The notes beneath the pieces were generated by a model. The model was not told the origin of the DNA and did no database searches. It saw nothing but the letters and a program-made list of their open reading frames with translations. A stretch of DNA of 64,000 nt from Symploca sp. SIO1C2 (lineage in GTDB: Bacteria; Cyanobacteriota; Cyanobacteriia; Cyanobacteriales; Coleofasciculaceae): the NCBI GenBank assembly GCA_010672925.1, contig JAAHFP010000028.1:1-64000 (forward strand), in the 5' to 3' direction. Below are positions 50,885 to 60,034 of this stretch, piece by piece. Position numbers and translations under genes: made by a program. Numbering within the stretch: the first letter of the stretch is position 1; each line of letters starts with the position of its first letter.

Positions 50885-50977
50885 AGGCGTAGGAGATGTC
50901 AGACGGGCTGAGCCTGCAATCTCTTTCTGATGCCTGAATCCCACGCGAAACACGCCGTGGGAGTGGCTCAAAATTGT

Positions 50978-52153
50978 TTATGCACAACAGCTTAATGCAA
51001 GTTCTGGCATCCAACGCTCTAAAACTTGCTTGAGAACCATTGCCGTCCAGTCTACATCTGCTTCTGTGGTATCTCTTCCCAAAGTGAGGCGGATACCTCC
51101 CAAAGCAGCTGATTCACTATAGCCCATTGCTAGTAATATGGGACTAGGACTGAGTTTACCACTGTGACAGGCAGAACCAGCACTAATACCAATCCCAGCT
51201 AGGTTTAACTGGCGTACCATCGTTTTACCGGTGACTGTTGGGGAGCAAGAAGGATTATGGTTAATACAAAAACTGACATGATGAGGTAAGCGGTGCAACC
51301 GAGAGCCTGTAGGCTTTAAGTAAGGAGTATCAGCCAACTGCTCAAAGAAGCGATCGCGCAACTTAATCAACCGGGGTGTTTCTGTTACCATTTCCGCTTC
51401 CGCTAGTTCCGCTGCTAAACCCAAGCCAACAATGGCTGGCACTGCCTGGGTTCCAGAGCGCAATCCCAATTCCTGTCCCCCACCCGATAGAAGTGGTACT
51501 AATTCGACACCGGGACGGATATAGAGGGCTCCGGCTCCTTGAACTCCGTAAATTTTATGGCTAGAGATCGAGAGTAAGTCTACTGGTAGCTGTTGTACAT
51601 CAATGGGTAGACGTCCGGCAACTTGCACTGCATCGGTATGGAACAAGATACCACGTTCGCAAGTAATTTGACTAAGGGCATCAATTGGTTGCAGTGTACC
51701 AACTTCACTTTGACCGTAAATTATCGATACTAGTACTGTATTGGGCTGTATTGCTGCTTCTAGATCATTAGGATTAACTCTTCCCTGACTATCCACTGGC
51801 AAGCGCGTCACTTCCCAACCCCACTGCTCAAGCAAATTTACTGGCTGAGCGATCGCCGAATGTTCCACACTAGAAATAATTATATGCTGAGGCCATCTAT
51901 AGCGGTGAGCAACCCCCATGATTGCCAGGTTATCTGCCTCAGTACCGCCAGAGGTAAACATAACTGACTCAGCAGGAGCATTAATCAACCCAGCTACCTG
52001 CATTCTTGCCCTTTCCACCATCGTTGCCGAGCGCTGACCCCATTCATGTAGGCTGGAAGGATTGCCCCACTGTTGAGTTAGAACTTCTTGCAGGGCAGTA
52101 ATTATTTCCGGGCGTGGTGGGGTTGTGGCGCTGTAGTCGAGATAAATTTGCAT
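50978..52153 (-). CDS. Cysteine desulfurase (NifS/IscS type)
   Basis: 391 residues, PLP enzyme that takes sulfur from cysteine for Fe-S clusters and thiolated tRNA. Motifs: YLDYSATTPPRPEI, FTSGGTEADNLAI, SVEHSAIAQPV (PLP-stacking His), FHTDAVQVAG (Asp), SISSHKIYGVQGAGAL (PLP Lys) and GSACHSGKLSPSP (catalytic Cys on a long loop, as in group I). Stands alone. ATG at 52153. The GAGCTTCCGG repeat begins upstream. Confidence 0.94.
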   Translation of the reverse strand: MQIYLDYSATTPPRPEIITALQEVLTQQWGNPSSLHEWGQRSATMVERARMQVAGLINAPAESVMFTSGGTEADNLAIMGVAHRYRWPQHIIISSVEHSAIAQPVNLLEQWGWEVTRLPVDSQGRVNPNDLEAAIQPNTVLVSIIYGQSEVGTLQPIDALSQITCERGILFHTDAVQVAGRLPIDVQQLPVDLLSISSHKIYGVQGAGALYIRPGVELVPLLSGGGQELGLRSGTQAVPAIVGLGLAAELAEAEMVTETPRLIKLRDRFFEQLADTPYLKPTGSRLHRLPHHVSFCINHNPSCSPTVTGKTMVRQLNLAGIGISAGSACHSGKLSPSPILLAMGYSESAALGGIRLTLGRDTTEADVDWTAMVLKQVLERWMPELALSCCA

Positions 52154-52228
52154 AGCTATTCAGGCAACGAACTTTCTTTCCTTCAGCATATAGTTTCTCC
52201 AAACCTCAAGCTTACAGGATTGAGAGAT

Positions 52229-52543
52229 GGGGAGCTTCCGGGAGCTGGGGGAGCTGGGGGAGCTTCCGGGAGCTGGGGGAGCTTCCGGGAGCTTCCGGGA
52301 GCTGGGGGAGCTTCCGGGAGCTTCCGGGAGCTTCCGGGAGCTGGGGGAGCTTCCGGGAGCTTCCGGGAGCTGGGGGAGCTTCCGGGAGCTTCCGGGAGCT
52401 TCCGGGAGCTTCCGGGAGCTGGGGGAGCTGGGGGAGCTGGGGGAGCTGGGGGAGCTGGGGGAGCTGGGGGAGCTGAGGAAGCTGGGGGAGCTGAGGGAGC
52501 TTCCGGGAGCTGAGGGAGCTGAGGAAGCTGAGGAAGCTGAGGA
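52229..52543. repeat. GGGAGCTGG/GGGAGCTTCC mixed tandem repeat, 315 bp
   Basis: About 35 units of GGGAGCTxx, alternating GGGAGCTTCC and GGGAGCTGG, then GAGGAAGCTGA. It is the longest member of this family in the window. Frames read through it in several registers but encode only simple-sequence peptides. It fills the leader of the cysteine desulfurase gene. Confidence 0.9.
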
Positions 52544-52593
52544 AAAACCTCCAATTCCCAAACGACAAACAACAAACAACAAACAACAAATGA

Positions 52594-52974
52594 CTAACAT
52601 CCCGGTTTATCGACGTTATAGTCCTCGTGAGACAAAACCGCTTGGGGTATATACTGGCTACCCTGAGCTTTACAGAGCATTCGATAGTTTCTAGTAACAG
52701 GGATACTGATGATGTAGCGGTTGTGGCGCAGCCGCTTGCCATTATATTCCCTGTAGTTCTTCTGATGTTCTAAGCCAGCAATAATTTCACGAGCTTTGAC
52801 TACCACAGGTCGAGGCAGACTACTCAAGTCAATAGGATCCTCGGCAAAAGTGGACTCCCATTCCTGTTTTTGCTGTTTTTTCTCTTCCCGTACTTTGTCT
52901 TGTTGCTGACAACGGTGGCAGGTTTGACCATACCCCTTATGACCGCACGGGAATGTTTTTCTTCTTCTGGGCAT
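52594..52974 (-). CDS. Small zinc-binding-like protein with RelE-like C-terminus
   Basis: 126 residues from ATG at 52974 (MPRRRKTFPCGHKGYGQ); a GTG at 53001 is possible. The N-terminus shows C-x-H...C-x-x-C (PCGHKGYGQTCHRCQQ), a likely zinc site, then a basic coiled stretch (REEKKQQKQEW). The C-terminal half (LPRPVVVKAREIIAGLE, YREYNGKRLRHNRYIISIPVTRNYRML, LSHEDYN) has the strand-helix order and basic residues of RelE/ParE-like proteins. Similar cyanobacterial proteins carry a DUF name I recall as DUF7682. Function unknown; an RNA-binding or toxin-like role is a guess. The 3' end abuts AACAAC repeats. Confidence 0.65.
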   Translation of the reverse strand: MPRRRKTFPCGHKGYGQTCHRCQQQDKVREEKKQQKQEWESTFAEDPIDLSSLPRPVVVKAREIIAGLEHQKNYREYNGKRLRHNRYIISIPVTRNYRMLCKAQGSQYIPQAVLSHEDYNVDKPGC

Positions 52975-53337
52975 AGGACTGTGGTACGGTTCCAAGCCCA
53001 CAACCGCGCAGTGATGCTACCCTGTGAGCAATTCCCCTAATTAACTCTCTTGGAACTTGACGAGCAATTTTGTTCGCCTGCAATTGATCTTACATTTAAT
53101 GAGGGCTAGTCTTTGCGGATTTTTCCGTTTGACCAGAACGATCCCTCAATAGTAGCTAAAAGCTTTTTTATTCAACCTAATACAATAGCATAACGCAGCA
53201 ACATTTGTTATTTATGTAAAAAATGTTACCTCACTCATGATGACTAAACAAGGGGCTTAAGCCCCCTTGCCTCAGCTTCCCTACCGACTGTTTTAAACAG
53301 TTGGGCTGCTATAGTTGCGTTTATCGTTAATTTTTGC

Positions 53338-53373
53338 TATTATTACTGGATAATGGAGAAGTTGTGCACCTGT
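53338..53373 (+). promoter_or_regulatory. Two-block upstream motif, copy 4
   Basis: TATTATTACTGGATAATGGA then GAAGTTGTGCACCTGT, 22 bp before the TTG start of the phospholipase-D-like gene. The spacer between TATTATT and TAATGG is longer than in the other copies. Upstream, 53002-53330 contains no gene; it has an AAGGGGCTTAAGCCCCTT hairpin near 53250. Confidence 0.45.
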
Positions 53374-53394
53374 AAGGATTAGTAGAGAAAATTC

Positions 53395-55020
53395 TTGTCT
53401 TCCCATTCCTGGTATTTTTCGGTTGCTTTGCTGATGGCATTGAACCTTCTCGGCTGTCAACAGCTAGATGCCCAGAAGCTTGAACGTCCAGATCCTTTAC
53501 CTCAAGATACTTTTGTCGAAGCTTACTTTAACCATACTCAGTCAACAGATTATCAAGAACCTTACCGAGGATTGAAGCGTTCAGGGGATGATTTAGAGAA
53601 ACTGATAGTAGACGCGATCGCTTCGGCTCAATCAACGGTGGATGTGGCAGTACAAGAGTTGCGCTTACCGAAGATTGCCCAGGCTCTAGCAGAACGTCAC
53701 CAAGCTGGAGTTAAAGTAAGGGTAATCTTAGAAAATAACTACAGTCGCCCTTGGAGTGAGCTCACAAAGGCAGAAATAACTAAATTGCCTTCGAGAGAGC
53801 GGGGGAAATATGATGAAGCGGTGAAGCTGATCGACCGTAATAACGATACTCAACTGAGTCCTACGGAAATTAACCAAGGAGATGCTCTGGTAATTCTGCG
53901 TAATGCGGGAGTGCCAATTATTGACGATACAGCCGATGGTTCAAAAGGTAGTGGCTTAATGCACCATAAGTTTCTGGTTATCGATGGACGCAGATTACTG
54001 GTTACCTCAGCTAACTTTACTACTAGTGGCATACATGGAGATTTCGCTGCCCCTAACAGTCGCGGTAATGCCAATAACTTACTGAAAATTGAGAGTTCTG
54101 AACTGGTTACTGCCTTTACCCAAGAGTTTAACTTGATGTGGGGAGATGGTCCTAGTGGCAAGCCAGATAGCCGGTTTGGTCTCAAAAAGTCCTTGCGACC
54201 ACCTCAGCAGGTTAAACTAGGAAATACAACGATTTCTGTACAATTTTCCCCAATTTCCCCAACCCAGCCTTGGAGTCAGAGTAGTAATGGTTTAATTAGT
54301 AAAACCCTCACTACTGCTAACCAAAGTATCGACTTAGCCTTGTTTGTCTTCTCGGAGCAACGGTTGGCAGATACCTTAGCGATTACCCATCAACGGGGAG
54401 TTCAAATCAGAACTCTTATTGATCCCAGCTTTGCTTACCGCTACTACAGCGAAGGCTTGGATTTAATGGGGGTAGCTTTGAGTAATAAATGTCAATACGA
54501 AGCCGATAACCGCCCTTGGCAGCAGCCCATTACTACGGTTGGTGTACCCCAATTACCCCAGGGAGACCTCTTGCATCACAAGTTTGGTATTATAGATGCT
54601 CAAACGGTGATTACCGGTTCTCACAATTGGTCAGCAGCGGCAAATCATCAGAATGATGAGACAGTATTGGTAATTAATAGTTCTACTGTTGCTGCTCATT
54701 TTAAGAGAGAGTTTGAGCGCCTTTACAGTAATTCGGTGCTAGGGGTGCCAGTTGCGGTGCAAGAGAAGATTAAGGAACAGCAACAACAATGTACCGAAAT
54801 AACTCAGGCAGATAGTAATGTATCAACTGGAGAGCTGGTTAATCTTAACACAGCTAGTCAGAAGGAATTAGAAACCTTGCCGGGAATTGGACCAAAACTA
54901 GCCCAGCGAATTATCACCGCACGGCAGCAGAAGCAATTTACTTCTTTAGAAGACCTTGATAATGTGTCCGGGGTCGGGCCAAATTTGTTGCAGAAGTTAG
55001 ATGGACGAGTTAGTTGGTAA
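53395..55020 (+). CDS. Phospholipase-D-like lipoprotein with EF-hand insert and helix-hairpin-helix tail
   Basis: 541 residues; TTG start at 53395, no nearby ATG. Lipoprotein signal SVALLMALNLLGCQQ (lipobox Cys21). Two PLD half-domains with HKD motifs: GLMHHKFLVIDGRRLLVTSANFT (about 185-205) and DLLHHKFGIIDAQTVITGSHNWS (about 400-420). Between them, in the first half, DRNNDTQLSPTE (about 148-160) fits a calcium-binding EF-hand loop. Residues about 482-541 form a ComEA-type helix-hairpin-helix (LVNLNTASQKELETLPGIGPKLAQRI), which usually binds DNA. So it may be a lipid-anchored, calcium-responsive nuclease or phospholipase at the envelope. Family call firm; substrate open. Confidence 0.88.
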   Translation: MSSHSWYFSVALLMALNLLGCQQLDAQKLERPDPLPQDTFVEAYFNHTQSTDYQEPYRGLKRSGDDLEKLIVDAIASAQSTVDVAVQELRLPKIAQALAERHQAGVKVRVILENNYSRPWSELTKAEITKLPSRERGKYDEAVKLIDRNNDTQLSPTEINQGDALVILRNAGVPIIDDTADGSKGSGLMHHKFLVIDGRRLLVTSANFTTSGIHGDFAAPNSRGNANNLLKIESSELVTAFTQEFNLMWGDGPSGKPDSRFGLKKSLRPPQQVKLGNTTISVQFSPISPTQPWSQSSNGLISKTLTTANQSIDLALFVFSEQRLADTLAITHQRGVQIRTLIDPSFAYRYYSEGLDLMGVALSNKCQYEADNRPWQQPITTVGVPQLPQGDLLHHKFGIIDAQTVITGSHNWSAAANHQNDETVLVINSSTVAAHFKREFERLYSNSVLGVPVAVQEKIKEQQQQCTEITQADSNVSTGELVNLNTASQKELETLPGIGPKLAQRIITARQQKQFTSLEDLDNVSGVGPNLLQKLDGRVSW

Positions 55021-55195
55021 AAAGAATTAAGAATTAAGAATTAAGAATTAAGAATTGAGAATTGGGAAGGTCGAAGGTAGAAGGTCGAATTGAGAAAGTT
55101 AGCGATCGCGTAATATCAATTCCGGCTACATTGGAATAATATTCATGATGTAGGGGCGCAAAGCTTGCGCCCACCAGTTAGCGTAGGGTACTGTT

Positions 55196-55309
55196 ATATC
55201 AAGTTCGGATAAACAGTTATAATTTCCTTCTCCCTTGCAACTTTCTTTCTTCCCTCCTGCCTCCTGCCTTCTTGCCACCGAAGTGTAAGTATTCAACCGA
55301 ACTTGATAT
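55196..55309 (+). mobile_element. MITE family 1, copy d
   Basis: 114 bp with perfect 13-bp ends ATATCAAGTTCGG/CCGAACTTGATAT. Interior: ATAAACAGTTATAATTTCC, TTCTCCCTTGCAAC, CCTCCTGCC, GCCACCGAAGTGTAAGTATTC. The end sequence differs from copy a at two positions on both arms, keeping the pairing. The rest of 55021-55504 holds GAATTAA repeats, a GGGGCGCAAAGCTTGCGCCC hairpin near 55154 and CTTCTGCC repeats. Confidence 0.8.
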
Positions 55310-55504
55310 TAGCGATCGCGTAACGCACCATCCCTTGCTGCTACGATTACATTTGTTGGGTAATATCGCAACCGCCAGGGCAGTTAGGACAATGCCAAAT
55401 GCTGAAACCTTTACCTGTCAATCTTTTCCCTTCTGCCTTCTGCCCTCTGCCCTCTGCCTTTTGCTATATACGTGAGCCCAACTCACAAAAACAAGCGATA
55501 AAAC

Positions 55505-56137
55505 ATGACTACACTTCAAGCAAGCAACATATCCCTAAAAGAGGTTCATCAGCTTTTGGGATTAAAGAGACAGTACAATGGCTCATTTGTACCCTTATTA
55601 TCCCTAGAGCCTTTAACAGAATTTGAACAACAAGAATTACGGAAAATTAGGGATTACTTTGAAAATTACTTAGATAACAACAAAGCCTCTGAAGGGCAAG
55701 TGAAGTTAGTCGCCATCAGTCCTTTACTAAGACTGGCTGGCTTTTTTGCAGATGGTATCGAAATTAAGGTAGAAGAAGGGATAGCCCGTATTGAGGTTCA
55801 ATCGGAAGACCTGCTCATTAGCGGACGTTTTGACATTCTGGCCATTAACCAGGAAAAGTCCAGTAGAGAGAATCAAGATTTTTGGGTATTAGTAATTGAA
55901 AGCAAAGAAAGTTTAGCTTCAACGATCGCAGGGTTACCTCAGGTATTAACTTACGCTTACTCCAGCCTAAAACATCAACCAACAGTTTGGGGATTAGTTA
56001 CCAACGGAGCAAGTTATCAGTTTATTTATATGCAACAAGGAAATCCACCAACTTATCAATATATGCCTGAGTTAAATTTACTTAATGATAGCAGTTTAAT
56101 GCAGCTGCTCCAAGTTCTCAAAGCGATCTGTGAGTAG
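55505..56137 (+). CDS. PD-(D/E)XK restriction-endonuclease-like protein
   Basis: 210 residues. An N-terminal helical part (TEFEQQELRKIRDYFENYL, GQVKLVAISPLLRLAGF) is followed by a nuclease core: LLISGRFDILAINQE (Asp) and DFWVLVIESKES (E-x-K), then PQVLTYAYSSLKHQPTVWGLVTNGASYQF. It resembles HsdR-N / type I restriction-like solitary proteins common in cyanobacteria. No methylase or helicase is near. The decayed gene at 1786-2044 is a relative. ATG at 55505. Confidence 0.8.
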   Translation: MTTLQASNISLKEVHQLLGLKRQYNGSFVPLLSLEPLTEFEQQELRKIRDYFENYLDNNKASEGQVKLVAISPLLRLAGFFADGIEIKVEEGIARIEVQSEDLLISGRFDILAINQEKSSRENQDFWVLVIESKESLASTIAGLPQVLTYAYSSLKHQPTVWGLVTNGASYQFIYMQQGNPPTYQYMPELNLLNDSSLMQLLQVLKAICE

Positions 56138-56262
56138 TATAGGAAAAGGCAGAGGGCAGGAGGCAGAAGTTAGCGATCGCGTAACACACCATCCCTTGCT
56201 AAGGTAAACCAATATTCCTTTACAAATGACCAATGACAAACAACCAACAACAAACAACAATT

Positions 56263-59193
56263 TCAAGGCGCTCCTATGCGAAATTGCAGGGTAAAAACAT
56301 TATCTTGAACTGATAAATCATTGCCCAAAGGGTCACTGCCATAACTGTACTGTTGATTTTGCCAATTAGCTGAAAGGGTGGGGCTATTGTAACTATCTCC
56401 TAGTCGCCACAATATACTGGCTCCATAAGGAGAGCGACTGGTATTTTCATCAATCGGAGCCCAGTAAGCAGATAGACGCAAGTTCTTAGCCACTTGAACA
56501 GTTAAATCAGCTAGGAGTTTGTTCTCATAAGAATTAGGTAAAATATCCCCAAAGGAATTAGTTACTCCCAGAGAAGCGATGCCCCAGTTGAGACGGGCAC
56601 TAGCGGTTACCGTACTCCCGGCAGAAGTGCTAACTATGTCACCAATCTGACTTTGCCGGTTGGGGGCATAATTCAAACCAGTGGCTAAAATTAAATTGGC
56701 ATTTGGAGCTAAGGATATTGTTTTAGACACACTGCCCCATAACTGACTATAATAATCCTGGTCTGGGTTCAGATACCCAATCCCTCCTGCCTGAAACTTC
56801 CAACCGTCGGGAGTGTTTCTGGTGTAGTCACCCCCGGCATAAGCTTTGACTTTTTCTGAGGCAATTAATCCGGCATAATATCTGATGATATTTTGATTAC
56901 CAGTGATGTTGCCGGTGAAGCTCAGGTGAGGGTCATAATTAGTTTCTTCTCGATAAATACTTTCGTTGACGAAATTCACATCTTGATTGAAAAAGTCTAA
57001 ATAAAGCTGTGTATAAAAATTTTGTAGATTAGCAGTGGAAAAAGATTCGTTATTGACGACAGAAATAAATTCTACATTGGACTGGGAGCCTCCTTCTCCA
57101 CCACCACTAGAAATCAGTCTTGGCTCACTTAGGGGTTGATAAAAAACTTGCCCCGTTGCCAAACTCCTTTCGATGACTGGAGAAAGACCAAGCCAAATAC
57201 TGTTATAATTAGCTGAGGGAATATCACTTAATTGCTTGATGTCATCGGTTAAACTGACTGCCCTGCCAATTCCGGCGGAGTAAATGGTAAAACTATTGGT
57301 AGGTAGGCGAGTATTGTTGGCAGCGAAGAATAAGTTACGATTAATTTGAGTATTAACAGGATTGGTACTTCCTGATAATTCGGGAACCACATCCGGAAAG
57401 AATTGAGCGACTAGTTGTAGGGCGGTATTTGTGGGGCGGTTTTCGTCTGTACCTAAAATAGTTATACCGCGAATAGTACGCCCTAAAACTGCTTCTGTAT
57501 CGTTGGCTTTTACTATTTGTCTGACTTGAGAAAACGTGCCCGCTATGGTATTGTCTACTTCCTCATCTCGCTCGATTTGCGTTTGTTGCGATTGACTATT
57601 ACCGGGCAAAGCACCGGTATTGGGAAAAAATAAGTCTAGACCAAGTTCTTGCCCATTAGCACCTCTCTGGAATCCAGGAAGTTGGATTGCCTCTAAGGAT
57701 TCTGGGGTGACGACATCACCAACTTGAGAAGTTTGGAAAATGCGAGTCGGTACTAAAAATTGTGGGTCAATACTATCTCGATCTACAACTAAACCAGGGG
57801 TGTAGGTGCATTGTTGTTCAGTGATAGAATTATCAAAAATACAAGCACCAGTCAAACTAGCTTGTAGTTGGAACCCAGTTAAGGTTTGGGGTTCGATAGT
57901 AGTGGTGGTAACTACTCTTTGACGAGGTACAGTACGCAATCCCAGATAGATTCCCTGTTGGTCTACGGTATAAACATTGGTTTTGGTTAAACTTTCAGTA
58001 ATTTTAGAGTCTAGTTTGAGAATGCCAGAAAAAACAGGATCACTGTCGATGGTTTCAGCAACAGTGCCGCTAGCAGAGAAGTTCCATTCCGTTAGGTGGT
58101 TAATGGGGGTATCGTCGAAGGGTAAGGTAGTGGTTAAAGGCTGAACTTGCTCTGCAGGAGCAATTCGAGGAGGAATAATGTAGTCAGGGTCTTCTGCTAC
58201 TGGGTTAGGCTCTGATTCGGTACTATTAGGAACAACTCTATTATTTTCGACCATATCCTCAGTCTCGCCAGTCTCAGCAATATCCTGAGTTTCACTAGTA
58301 TCCTCAGACTCGGCAATATCTTCAGACTCGGCAATATCTTCAGACTCGACAATATCCTCAGACTCGATAATATCCTGAGTTTCACTAGTATCATCGGTCT
58401 CGGCAATATCCTGAGTTTCACTAGTATCCTCAGACTCGGCAATATCTTCAGACTCGGCAATATCTTCAGACTCGGCAATATCTTCAGTTTCGACAATATC
58501 CTCAGTTTCGACAATATCCTCAGTTTCGACAATATCCTCAGTTTCGACAATATCTTCAGTCTCGACAATATCCTCAGTTTCAACAATATCTTCAGTCTCG
58601 ACAATATCCTCAGTTTCAACAATATCTTCAGTCTCGACAATATCCTCAGTTTCAACAATATCTTCAGGCTCGACAATATCTTCAGACTCGACAATATCTT
58701 CAGACTCAACAATATCTTCAATCTCGGCAATATCGCCAGTCTCAGCAATATCGCCAGTCTCGACAATATCCTCAGTTTCACCAATCTTACGAATCTCACC
58801 AATATCACCAGTCTCCCTCAGCTCCCCCAGCTCCCTCAGCTCCCTCAGCTCTCCAATCTCCCTCAGCTCTAACTCCGGAGAGTGAGCAACTTCTGCCGAC
58901 CTCGATGTTCTTCTTAATTCAGAAGAAGAATCATATATATACTCAGGTTCGCTAACACTATTACCTGGTAGCGAGTTTGGTAGCTCAACTGCTGACTCCT
59001 CTGAGTTATTCCTATCAGAAGAAAACGAAAATTCATCAGGGTTAGCATCTACTGCTTCCTCTGAATTGGTTCTTGCTACTCCCTTTAAGGGAAACATGAT
59101 GCCGAGTAGCGCGAAACAACTGACTAAGATAGGGTTGATAATTGCCTCAATCTTTGATGAGTCACTCTGGTTTGGAGTATCCAGCCTAGTCAC
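56263..59193 (-). CDS. Surface/outer-membrane-type protein with ELRE and EDIVETE repeats
   Basis: 976 residues, GTG start at 59193 with AAGGAGG about 15 nt upstream. An N-terminal hydrophobic segment (NPILVSCFALLGIMFPLKGVA) acts as a signal. Residues about 108-135 are an ELREIGELRELRELGELRE repeat, identical in DNA to the intergenic GAGCTGAGG repeat. Residues about 145-310 are an acidic EDIVETEDIVET/EDIAESEDIAES repeat. The C-terminal 600 residues look beta-rich (SLTKTNVYTVDQQGIYLGL, FFAANNTRLPTNSFTIYSAGI, WKFQAGGIGYLNPDQDYYSQLWGS) and end with alternating strands (NVFTLQFRIGAP), as in a porin-like barrel. Not a family I can name. A truncated copy of its 5' end lies at 59391-59770. Confidence 0.7.
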   Translation of the reverse strand: MTRLDTPNQSDSSKIEAIINPILVSCFALLGIMFPLKGVARTNSEEAVDANPDEFSFSSDRNNSEESAVELPNSLPGNSVSEPEYIYDSSSELRRTSRSAEVAHSPELELREIGELRELRELGELRETGDIGEIRKIGETEDIVETGDIAETGDIAEIEDIVESEDIVESEDIVEPEDIVETEDIVETEDIVETEDIVETEDIVETEDIVETEDIVETEDIVETEDIVETEDIVETEDIAESEDIAESEDIAESEDTSETQDIAETDDTSETQDIIESEDIVESEDIAESEDIAESEDTSETQDIAETGETEDMVENNRVVPNSTESEPNPVAEDPDYIIPPRIAPAEQVQPLTTTLPFDDTPINHLTEWNFSASGTVAETIDSDPVFSGILKLDSKITESLTKTNVYTVDQQGIYLGLRTVPRQRVVTTTTIEPQTLTGFQLQASLTGACIFDNSITEQQCTYTPGLVVDRDSIDPQFLVPTRIFQTSQVGDVVTPESLEAIQLPGFQRGANGQELGLDLFFPNTGALPGNSQSQQTQIERDEEVDNTIAGTFSQVRQIVKANDTEAVLGRTIRGITILGTDENRPTNTALQLVAQFFPDVVPELSGSTNPVNTQINRNLFFAANNTRLPTNSFTIYSAGIGRAVSLTDDIKQLSDIPSANYNSIWLGLSPVIERSLATGQVFYQPLSEPRLISSGGGEGGSQSNVEFISVVNNESFSTANLQNFYTQLYLDFFNQDVNFVNESIYREETNYDPHLSFTGNITGNQNIIRYYAGLIASEKVKAYAGGDYTRNTPDGWKFQAGGIGYLNPDQDYYSQLWGSVSKTISLAPNANLILATGLNYAPNRQSQIGDIVSTSAGSTVTASARLNWGIASLGVTNSFGDILPNSYENKLLADLTVQVAKNLRLSAYWAPIDENTSRSPYGASILWRLGDSYNSPTLSANWQNQQYSYGSDPLGNDLSVQDNVFTLQFRIGAP

Positions 59194-59390
59194 TACAGCG
59201 ATATTTAACCTCCTTAGTCAGGATATCTGTTGCTGTGGCGAGAAGACCCTGACTTTCTACTTCTTTCGGTAGATGATTAAGATATCCGGAGACTTATTAG
59301 CTTAAATGAGCAGTAGCATCTCTATCTAAAGATAGATAACCTGCTTTCTATTTAGATGTTACTCTTAGTAAAGAAGAATGTTTAAAAAAA

Positions 59391-59770
59391 CTCAGGCTCG
59401 CCAACACTATTAGCTAGTAGCGAGTTTGGTAGTTCAGACGCTGACTCCTCTGGGTTAGTTTTCCTAAGAGGAGAAAGCTTTTGATTGGGATAAAAGAACA
59501 GTACATCAGAATTAGCTTACACTGACACATACGATTCACTTCCGCTACTCTTGTGAAGAGGCAAGTGAGACTGAGTAGCATGAAATAGATGATGAAGGCA
59601 GGGTTAGTAATCGTTTTAATATTTGGTAGCTTATCCTTGCTTAGAGTATTCAGCCTAGTCACTACAGCGATGTTTAAACTCCCTAGTAAGGATATCTTTT
59701 GCTATGGTGAGGGAAGCCTAGATTTTTATTTACTTATGTAGATACTCAAGACTATCCGGAGACTTCTTAG
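59391..59770 (-). pseudogene. Truncated duplicate of the 5' end of the 976-residue gene
   Basis: The same leader and first ~95 codons as the gene starting at 59193: CTATCCGGAGACTT leader word, AGTCACTACAGCGAT across the start, then MTRLNTLSKDKLPNIKTITNPAFIIYFMLLSL against MTRLDTPNQSDSSKIEAIINPILVSCFALLG. The frame shifts after about residue 45. Further on, matches such as GGTAGCGAGTTTGGTAG persist in another frame. The copy ends where the repeat region would begin. The surrounding 59771-60034 holds GGTGTTAGG repeats and a solo TTATTCAGCAGAGCCTAG end. Confidence 0.8.
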
Positions 59771-60034
59771 ATGGAGTCCTAGGTGTTAGGTGTTAGTGCG
59801 ATCGCTCAGTGCACCTTCTTTGAGATTATATAACTCAAAACTTGTTACTCGTTACTCGTTACTTTTTACTTACAAAAATGCTCTCATTTGACTTATTCAG
59901 CAGAGCCTAGTTAGGTATGTAGGTTAAGAGTTTTCTACCTAGAAAACTCTTAACCATTAATTCAACACTGGGTGAAAAAATCAGAGAGTGACTTACCCTA
60001 GTAACAAGTATTTACTCATTACTTAACTAGAGTT

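Noticed and set aside
52160..52742. Overlapping open frames in five registers
   Set aside because: All read the GGGAGCTxx tandem repeat; none has a protein-like start, end or composition.
58197..58808. Second minus-strand frame of 203 codons (LRILSRLKIL repeats)
   Set aside because: It is a frame-shifted reading of the EDIVETE repeat of the 976-residue gene.
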